11,765 nucleotides of DNA, from positions 1-11,765 of the forward strand of contig JAKFEP010000217.1 of assembly GCA_036675645.1 (NCBI GenBank), written 5' to 3'. Numbering within the stretch: the first letter of the stretch is position 1; the number at the start of each line of letters is the position of its first letter. Source of the DNA: Methylotenera_A sp036675645 (GTDB lineage Bacteria > Pseudomonadota > Gammaproteobacteria > Burkholderiales > Methylophilaceae). The notes under the pieces are model-generated. The model was not told the DNA's origin, did no database searches, and was given only the letters and a program-made list of their open reading frames with translations. Position numbers and translations under genes: made by a program. Below, piece after piece: positions 6,816 to 11,765 of the stretch.

Positions 6816-7233
6816 ATGAAACGGTCTTTATCTCAAAGCCATGGGTAATTTCTACACTTTTACTGAGCATGATACTTGCCGAGCAATACTTCTCTGCCGA
6901 TAATTTTACCGCGCGTTCTACTTGGGTAACATTTAAATTATCACCAGTGATAACGAAATGCACGTGAATTTTGGTGAATACCTTAGGAATTTCATCGGCA
7001 CGTTCAGCTGTAATTTCTGCCACGCAATCCACAATAGGCTGGCGCGCCTTTTTCAAAATTAACACCACATCAAATGAAGTACAGGCACCCATGCCAATCA
7101 GCAGCATTTCCATTGGCCGCATACCAACATTGCGACCGCCATTCTCGGGCGCGCCATCCAGCACCACGGCATGGCCAGTTTCAGATTCGCCAACAAAACT
7201 GACGTCCTCAATCCATTTTATGCGTACTTTCAT
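6808..7233 (-). CDS. OsmC family protein, YhfA subgroup
   Basis: A 141-residue OsmC/Ohr-superfamily protein, a family that includes thiol peroxidases acting on organic hydroperoxides. The two reactive cysteines are Cys51 (GMGACTSFDV) and Cys117 (AEKYCSAS), in the expected helices, and Arg38 in the loop before the first of them (GMRPMEML) is also conserved in the family as I recall it. Overall wording, including VKWIE-type start, SPMEM-like loop, AEKYCS and ITHGFEI, is very close to E. coli YhfA, whose function is unsettled, so peroxidase activity is a family inference. The ATG at 7233 is preceded by AAGG about seven bases upstream. It is the first gene of an overlapping pair with the VOC gene. 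A structured 121-bp non-coding stretch sits directly upstream, so its promoter must lie in or beside that element, or else it is read through from the FKBP gene. Confidence 0.88.
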   Translation of the reverse strand: MKVRIKWIEDVSFVGESETGHAVVLDGAPENGGRNVGMRPMEMLLIGMGACTSFDVVLILKKARQPIVDCVAEITAERADEIPKVFTKIHVHFVITGDNLNVTQVERAVKLSAEKYCSASIMLSKSVEITHGFEIKTVSYD

Positions 7234-7267
7234 CTCACAACCTTAACTTTAATTTTCTAACCTATCC

Positions 7268-7388
7268 TAAAATTAACATTTTGGGATGCAGTGTGAGGCG
7301 CACGGAACGCAACAACAAGATCGGACACTTGGTCCATCGAGGAAGTGAGTACCGCGCAACAAAGCAATGCGCCCAAAGTATAATTTTA
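7268..7388. repeat. 121-bp element with inverted ends and nested internal hairpins (candidate dispersed palindrome or structured RNA)
   Basis: The ends are inverted copies of each other: TAAAATTA (7268-7275) and TTTGGG (7280-7285) followed by GCA (7288-7290), against TGC (7368-7370), CCCAAA (7372-7377) and TAATTTTA (7381-7388). That gives 17 paired bases interrupted by unequal short gaps. Further in, GCGC (7298-7301) plus GG (7304-7305) pairs with CC (7352-7353) plus GCGC (7354-7357). The centre is a hairpin, GAT-C-GGAC / GTCC-ATC, at 7319-7338 with a five-base loop. The octamer CGCAACAA occurs twice in direct orientation (7308, 7355). The fkp stop codon lies inside the right end. Whether it is a mobile palindrome, a structured RNA or a terminator cannot be decided from one copy. 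Confidence 0.55.
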
Positions 7389-7841
7389 CTTAACGTCTAA
7401 AAGTTCGACATCAAATATGAGTGTAGCATTTGGCGGAATCACACCGCCTGCACCGCGTGCGCCGTAGCCCATTTCGGGCGGAATAATCAATGTGCGTTTA
7501 CCGCCGATTTTCATGCCAGCAAAGCCTTCATCCCAGCCCTGAATCACTTGGCCTGCGCCAAGCGCAAAATCAAATGGCTGCTTCCTATCGACACTACTAT
7601 CAAATTTTTTGCCTTTGTGACCGTCTGCCGCTTCGTCATACAACCAGCCAGTATAGTGAACGCTTACATTAAAGCCTGGCTCGGCTTCACGGCCGGTACC
7701 CGGTAATGTGTCAATTTTTTGAAATGCTGTAGTGCTTGATGTCATTGCGGTTTTTTCCTGTGTTGAGGTAGTAGATTCGGCCTGGCAAGCGTTAAGCGAT
7801 AAGGCAAACACGCTGGCTAATAGAATATTCAGTGATTTCAT
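7386..7841 (-). CDS. FKBP-type peptidyl-prolyl cis-trans isomerase, lipoprotein
   Basis: A 151-residue prolyl isomerase that should help fold envelope proteins. Residues 1-18 are a lipoprotein signal with lipobox LNAC, making Cys19 the lipidated residue. Gln20 follows, so outer-membrane sorting is expected by the usual +2 rule. A disordered Ser/Thr-rich linker (21-40) leads to one FKBP domain (about 41-150). Its binding-pocket residues are all present by comparison with FKBP12: Tyr63 (VHYTG), Asp81 (FDSS), Phe92, Val99-Ile100 and Trp103 (VIQGWDEG), Tyr126 (MGYGARG) and Phe143 (LIFDVELL). No dimerisation domain of the FkpA or Mip type is present, which makes this the short FKBP form. The translation signal upstream of the ATG is weak. 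The stop codon lies in the inverted end of the 121-bp element, which may form a 3' structure on the transcript. Confidence 0.93.
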   Translation of the reverse strand: MKSLNILLASVFALSLNACQAESTTSTQEKTAMTSSTTAFQKIDTLPGTGREAEPGFNVSVHYTGWLYDEAADGHKGKKFDSSVDRKQPFDFALGAGQVIQGWDEGFAGMKIGGKRTLIIPPEMGYGARGAGGVIPPNATLIFDVELLDVK

Positions 7842-7947
7842 GGCTTAACTTTCATATATTTGCATATTGGCTTTTAATTAAAACGATAGAAACAAATTAA
7901 AGCGATATGATACCGCAAACGTAGCTAAGTTCGAACGGCTAGTGCGC

Positions 7948-9363
7948 TTAGAAAACCCCGCCTTGGTAAACCCACTCAATCAGTGCGTCTTGTGCATTTT
8001 TGCTAGCACCCGCTTTTTTATCATTCACCAACATTACCAGCACATGCCGCTTGTTTTTGCTATCCAGCACATAGCCAGCAATTGTACTCACACCATCTAT
8101 CGAGCCTGTTTTTAAATGTACTCTACCTTCTAGATGAGTGCCTTTTAGGCGTTTTTGCGCTGTGCCATCTAAACCTGCAATAGAGAAAGAAGCTATGAAC
8201 TCAGGCATGGTTGCACCATGGTAAGCACTTACTAACAGTTGCCCCAAGTGCTGTGCGCTAATACGCTCAGTGCGCGATAAACCCGAGCCATTTTCCACCA
8301 GCAGCTCATCAAACTTTAAATTTTTCTGTGCTAACCATGCTGTGATGGCCGCCATACCTTTGGCCTCTGTGACTGGCAGGCCAATCTTCTCTGCAGCTAA
8401 TGTCAACAACAACTGCCGCGCCATTAGATTGTTGCTCCATTTGTTGATGTCACGAACCACGTAGCCCAACGGCTCAGAGGTTTGCTCCAATACTTTAGAC
8501 GCATCGAGTGGCACTTCTTGTATTTTTAAGCCGCCATTAAACACACCACCCAGTTCGCGCCACAGCTTCTTAAAGGTATAAAAGGCATATTTATCGTCAT
8601 CCAACAAACTCAATTCCAGATAACGCTCGCCGCACTCTGGCGAGAACGTACCGTTAAAAGTGACGATTGAGCTATGTTCCGTTTGTATTACCGTATAGCC
8701 GAAACGACTGCGCCATTCACCGCAATCAGTATTTGAAAGTTTCATGTGATTGATAATTTGTATTTCGGGCAGCGCAAATTCTTGGCTGATATTGATGCCA
8801 CTATCAGTCGCAACGAATTTAAAACTGGTGCTGCGACCATTTACCACAAATGCACTCGGCCCCGCGTTGTAAGCACGCCAAGCTTCATTGTCAAAAGGTT
8901 TAGAGTTACCTACATTGTTGGCAAAGTAGCTTTTATCAATAATCAAATCGCCTTTGATCTCTTTAACTCCAGCCTGCTGTAGGCTCATTAGCAGGCGCCA
9001 AAACTCCTGCGCTTTAAAGCTTGGGTCGCCATAACCCTTAATGATCAAATTACCATTCAGCACACCGTTTTCTAAGCTGCCATCGCGATAGACTTCAGTT
9101 TTCCAGCGATAAGCAGGCGTAAGTAAATCTAACGCAGCGTAAGTAGTAACCAGCTTCATCACACTGGCGGGATTCAGGCTTATATCGGCGTTGTGGCTAA
9201 TGCTGGGGGTTGCGACATCTACCGGCTGCACATAAACCGCCACGCTCGTGAGTGGTATACCCGTCTTTTTTAGCGCTTCAGCCACTGTGCTGGGTAACTC
9301 AGCTTGAGCAAGCGCAGTAAAAACCAGCATTGCAAGTATAAAAAATGGCTTAATGAGCTGCAT
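7948..9363 (-). CDS. dacB: D-alanyl-D-alanine carboxypeptidase/endopeptidase PBP4 (S13 family)
   Basis: A 471-residue periplasmic penicillin-binding protein that trims D-Ala and cuts cross-bridges in peptidoglycan. Residues 1-21 form a signal peptide with cut after AQA. The three active-site motifs are present: Ser67-x-x-Lys70 (ASVMK), Ser310-Asn-Asn312 (KWSNNLM) and Lys418-Thr-Gly420 (LKTGS). The long insertion between the first two motifs is typical of S13 enzymes and contains Cys214 and Cys244, which could form a disulfide. Conserved GYGDPSF and ENGSGLSRTERIS segments also fit the family, and length is normal. The ATG begins on the base after the bioA stop codon (TAGATG), so translation is very likely coupled to bioA and the two share a transcript. 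No separate ribosome binding site stands out within the end of bioA. Confidence 0.95.
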   Translation of the reverse strand: MQLIKPFFILAMLVFTALAQAELPSTVAEALKKTGIPLTSVAVYVQPVDVATPSISHNADISLNPASVMKLVTTYAALDLLTPAYRWKTEVYRDGSLENGVLNGNLIIKGYGDPSFKAQEFWRLLMSLQQAGVKEIKGDLIIDKSYFANNVGNSKPFDNEAWRAYNAGPSAFVVNGRSTSFKFVATDSGINISQEFALPEIQIINHMKLSNTDCGEWRSRFGYTVIQTEHSSIVTFNGTFSPECGERYLELSLLDDDKYAFYTFKKLWRELGGVFNGGLKIQEVPLDASKVLEQTSEPLGYVVRDINKWSNNLMARQLLLTLAAEKIGLPVTEAKGMAAITAWLAQKNLKFDELLVENGSGLSRTERISAQHLGQLLVSAYHGATMPEFIASFSIAGLDGTAQKRLKGTHLEGRVHLKTGSIDGVSTIAGYVLDSKNKRHVLVMLVNDKKAGASKNAQDALIEWVYQGGVF

Positions 9364-10698
9364 CTATTTAATGGCCTTGGAGACCGCATGGATACTGGCT
9401 TGCAGGGCATGCAATATCTCTTCGTGGCTAATGGTGTAAGGCGGCATCAAATAAACCGTGTTGCCGATAGGTCGAATCAGTAAGCCTTGCGCCAACGCCT
9501 CTGCGTAGCAATCACGCGAAAAATTGGCATTCGTGCTCACCACATCAAGTGCGAATATCATGCCTTTTCGACGCAAATGCTGGATCGATAAATCATTAAA
9601 AGCTTGCATATGTTGCCAAATAAAATCTGACGTTTCACGATTTTTTTGCAGAATAGTATCTGTTTCAAAAATACTTAACGTCGCCAACGCAGCACTACAA
9701 GCTAGCGGATTTCCAGTGTAACTGTGGCTATGCAGAAAAGCTTTCGTCACTTGATCGTCATAAAATGCCTGGTAAATCTCATCGCGCGTCAGCACCACCG
9801 ACAACGGCAAATAACCACCCGTAATACCTTTAGATAAACATATAAAATCAGCGAAGGCATGTCTCTCCGTCAACTTATGGTTGACTTCGGTTGCCTGCTC
9901 ACAAGCAAACATCGTCCCCGTGCGACCAAAGCCGACAGCAATCTCATCCGCAATTAAATGTACGCTATATTTGGTGCAAATCTCTCTTGCACGCTTTAAA
10001 TATAGAGGGTGATACATCGCCATGCCTGCTGCGCATTGCACCAGTGGCTCGATAATAAATGCAGCCAGCTCATGTGAATGCTCACTTACATATTGTTCTA
10101 AGGCATCTGCACAACGTAGGGCATAAGCTTCTGCACCTTCTCCTGTTTCGGCCAGCCTAAAATCGGGGCTGGTCATCTGGGCCGATTGCATTAATAAAGG
10201 AGCATACGTGTCTTTAAATATCGCCACATCGGTTACGCCAAGCGCGCCTAGCGTTTCACCATGGTAACTATTCTGCAAACTGATAAATTTGGTTTTGTTA
10301 GATTGACCACAATTACGCCAAAAGTGAAAACTCATCTTAAGCGCAATCTCCGTTGCACTGGCGCCATCGCTAGCATAAAACGCATGCCCTAGCCCTGTGA
10401 GTTTGGCGAGTTTTTCAGAAAGCTCGACTACTGGCTGATGGGTGAATCCTGCCAGCATGACATGCTCTAAAGTATCCAATTGCTGCTTAATGGCATCTTT
10501 GATGCGCGGGTTATTATGCCCAAACAAATTCACCCACCAACTGCTCACCCCATCTAAATAGCGCTTACCATCAGCATCGTAAAGCCACACGCCATCACCA
10601 CGCGCAATTGGGATAAGCGGATACGATTCATGTTGCTTCATCTGTGTGCATGGGTGCCACACAGATTGCAGACTGCGGTTTAACAGGGTTTGATTCAT
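9364..10698 (-). CDS. bioA: adenosylmethionine-8-amino-7-oxononanoate aminotransferase (biotin synthesis)
   Basis: A 444-residue class III PLP-dependent aminotransferase that uses S-adenosylmethionine to convert KAPA to DAPA in biotin synthesis. PLP lysine is Lys290 (LSKGITGG), with Asp251 of the DEI motif binding the pyridine ring. Substrate-site features of BioA are visible: GVSSWWVNLFGHN (50-62), SYHGETLGALG (144-154) and RPIGNTVYLMPPY (409-421). The early motif reads WHPCTQM, with Cys17 where E. coli BioA has Tyr17, a residue that contacts KAPA. This seems to be a natural variant, and the rest of the site supports BioA over other class III transaminases. The other bio genes are not in the window. 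It follows yjdM by 36 bases and abuts dacB with no gap, so a yjdM-bioA-dacB transcript is plausible. Confidence 0.94.
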   Translation of the reverse strand: MNQTLLNRSLQSVWHPCTQMKQHESYPLIPIARGDGVWLYDADGKRYLDGVSSWWVNLFGHNNPRIKDAIKQQLDTLEHVMLAGFTHQPVVELSEKLAKLTGLGHAFYASDGASATEIALKMSFHFWRNCGQSNKTKFISLQNSYHGETLGALGVTDVAIFKDTYAPLLMQSAQMTSPDFRLAETGEGAEAYALRCADALEQYVSEHSHELAAFIIEPLVQCAAGMAMYHPLYLKRAREICTKYSVHLIADEIAVGFGRTGTMFACEQATEVNHKLTERHAFADFICLSKGITGGYLPLSVVLTRDEIYQAFYDDQVTKAFLHSHSYTGNPLACSAALATLSIFETDTILQKNRETSDFIWQHMQAFNDLSIQHLRRKGMIFALDVVSTNANFSRDCYAEALAQGLLIRPIGNTVYLMPPYTISHEEILHALQASIHAVSKAIK

Positions 10699-10734
10699 CG
10701 CTGATTCTAATGTTAATTCTTATCGTAAAACTGT

Positions 10735-11076
10735 TTAAACTTTTTTCACAAACTCTGATTTTAATTTCATTGCACCACAACCATCAATTTTGCAATCAAT
10801 ATCGTGGTCGCCATCTACCAAGCGGATATTTTTTACCTTAGTGCCAACTTTTACTACCAATGATGAACCCTTAACTTTTAAATCTTTAATCACAGTAATG
10901 GTATCGCCATCTTGTAGCACATTGCCGTTGGCATCGCGAATCACTTTTGTGGCATCATCAGCATCCGCACTCGCGGTTTTACTCCATTCGTGGGCGCACT
11001 CAGGGCAAACATAGTTACCACCATCTTCGTAGGTATATACAGAATTGCATTTAGCACATGCGGGAAGTTGTGTCAT
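10735..11076 (-). CDS. yjdM: zinc-ribbon protein YjdM (PhnA domain)
   Basis: A 113-residue cytoplasmic protein of the family long called PhnA. The name comes from its position near the E. coli phn operon, and a direct role in phosphonate breakdown has not held up for E. coli YjdM. The N-terminal zinc ribbon has Cys7-x2-Cys10 and Cys24-x2-Cys27 (PACAKC, VCPEC). After a short acidic linker (33-45), the C-terminal beta domain carries the very conserved DGDTITVIKDLKVKGSS (56-72), KVKNIRLVDGDHDIDCKI (80-97) and MKLKSEFVKK (103-112) blocks, close to E. coli YjdM almost throughout. Length is normal. AAGAAAG lies upstream of the ATG as a modest ribosome binding site. It is the first of three same-strand genes ahead of bioA and dacB. 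It lies 58 bases beyond the pldA stop, and a weak hairpin sits in that gap. Confidence 0.93.
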   Translation of the reverse strand: MTQLPACAKCNSVYTYEDGGNYVCPECAHEWSKTASADADDATKVIRDANGNVLQDGDTITVIKDLKVKGSSLVVKVGTKVKNIRLVDGDHDIDCKIDGCGAMKLKSEFVKKV

Positions 11077-11121
11077 GGCTTCTTTCTTAACTCTTACGAT
11101 TGGACATAATTAAGCGAGATT

Positions 11122-11140
11122 TTATTCTACTGCAGAATAA
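11122..11140 (-). terminator. weak hairpin directly after pldA
   Basis: TTATTCT (11122-11128) pairs perfectly with AGAATAA (11134-11140) around a five-base loop, starting on the base after the pldA stop codon. It is AT-rich with no run of T's behind it on the minus strand, so termination here would be weak at best. Confidence 0.25.
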
Positions 11141-11765
11141 TTACTCACCCAGCGAAATGCCGAACCCAAGTACGTTTTGTGAGCGATTGTAATCTAGTAA
11201 CGTTTCGCCATAGCCAGTGGATGCCAGCACATGCAACTTAAGATATGGATTATTAAACACACGCTGTTGCAAATCGATTTGCGCAAAGCCTTTATTATCT
11301 GAGCGTAAATTATTGCGCAATAATAAAGAGACTGCGGTATCCCGGTTTTCTGTCTCCCACCTCACCGTCATATCGCCATAGCCCATGTATTTTTCAATAT
11401 CGGGGTTGTCATCATCTTCTCTATCTTCTGGTATACGCCACCAAGGTCGCACCAATAATGAAAGACGATCAGTTAACTCAAACCCCCCCTCTAAATAGAC
11501 ACGATTCCAGCTACGTGAAAGTGGATTATCGCGACCATTTGATTGATGCACAACACCCAAGTTAAGCATACGTGGTATATATTCTTTTTTGACGCCATCT
11601 ACCTCGTTATCTATCCCCAGTGACAATATGAGCTCAGGCTCGTAGTTATTTTCACGCAACGGCCTAGAGGCTTCAGCATTAAAAATCTGCCAGTAAGATT
11701 GCTGCGTGTAAGCCCCCCAGACCCTCGAACTGGTGACGTAAGGCAAATCGCGAATCAAAGGAATA
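11141..11765 (-). CDS. pldA: outer membrane phospholipase A (PldA), C-terminal part; N-terminus outside window
   Basis: The last 208 or so residues of outer membrane phospholipase A1/A2, a beta-barrel enzyme that hydrolyses phospholipids misplaced in the outer leaflet and keeps membrane asymmetry. The catalytic triad is intact and in family spacing. The histidine codon is at 11546-11548 and the serine at 11540-11542 (motif HQSNGR), with the asparagine at 11504-11506 (SRSWNR), matching His142, Ser144 and Asn156 of E. coli PldA. The arginine and serine that bind calcium in the E. coli dimer (Arg147, Ser152) are also matched. Alternating amphipathic strands continue to the end (RVYLEGGF, LSLLVRPWWRI, LKLHVLASTGYG, NVLGFGISLGE). 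The frame is open to the window edge, so the apparent TTG near 11758 is internal and not a start. Roughly the first third of the protein, including the signal peptide, is missing. Confidence 0.93.
   Translation of the reverse strand, partial: IPLIRDLPYVTSSRVWGAYTQQSYWQIFNAEASRPLRENNYEPELILSLGIDNEVDGVKKEYIPRMLNLGVVHQSNGRDNPLSRSWNRVYLEGGFELTDRLSLLVRPWWRIPEDREDDDNPDIEKYMGYGDMTVRWETENRDTAVSLLLRNNLRSDNKGFAQIDLQQRVFNNPYLKLHVLASTGYGETLLDYNRSQNVLGFGISLGE

Noticed and set aside
7264..7287. Local hairpin ATCCTAAAAT-TAAC-ATTTTGGGAT as a terminator of fkp
   Set aside because: Ten pairs form with one wobble, but no T-run follows on the minus strand. The same bases also take part in the larger inverted-end element, so it is described there.
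10735..11076. Phosphonate-degradation gene (phnA in the enzymatic sense)
   Set aside because: The protein is the small YjdM zinc-ribbon type, not phosphonoacetate hydrolase, and no phn transport or C-P lyase genes are nearby.
11756..11758. TTG as start codon of the phospholipase
   Set aside because: The frame stays open to the window edge, and PldA proteins have a signal peptide and further strands before this point.

Overview
The window reads as ordinary housekeeping chromosome of a Gram-negative betaproteobacterium, most likely a methylotroph of the Methylophilaceae (Methylotenera/Methylophilus type). The assignment is an inference from gene content: a Coq7-type ubiquinone hydroxylase, a DUF2322-like protein, the CtpA protease, an outer-membrane phospholipase and moderate base composition. 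No marker gene in the window proves it. Coding density is high and no gap exceeds about 160 bases. I see no tRNA, rRNA, CRISPR array, phage gene or insertion sequence.

Left part (1-3707): the N-terminal 558 codons of a YoaA/DinG-type Fe-S helicase run leftward off the window. Diverging from it are a small glycine-rich membrane protein with a strong ribosome binding site, a hairpin terminator, and a secreted NlpC/P60 cell-wall hydrolase. Facing these on the minus strand are a bacterioferritin-like protein and a SelW-like thioredoxin-fold protein whose redox site is Cys-x-x-Cys.

Middle (3708-7841): a sigma-70-like promoter precedes ctpA, a secreted PDZ/S41 C-terminal processing protease, which ends in a clear intrinsic terminator. 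Then come coq7 (ubiquinone biosynthesis) and a DUF2322-like gene. On the minus strand follow an overlapping pair, a YhfA-type OsmC protein and a VOC/glyoxalase-fold protein, and an FKBP-type prolyl isomerase lipoprotein. Between osmC and fkp lies a 121-bp stretch with inverted ends and a nested internal hairpin. It codes for nothing I can see and is the most interesting non-coding signal here.

Right part (7842-11765, all minus strand): yjdM (zinc ribbon, 'PhnA'), bioA (biotin synthesis) and dacB (PBP4, peptidoglycan) lie head to tail, with dacB beginning on the base after the bioA stop. At the edge is the C-terminal part of pldA (outer membrane phospholipase A).

Several products act in the cell envelope (NlpC/P60 hydrolase, CtpA, FKBP lipoprotein, PBP4, PldA) and several in redox or iron handling (bacterioferritin-like, SelW-like, OsmC, Coq7). 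They do not form one recognisable system. I found no convincing evidence for a new multi-gene system. The items most worth a second look are the 121-bp element, the bacterioferritin-like protein with altered iron and haem positions, and the glycine-rich membrane protein.
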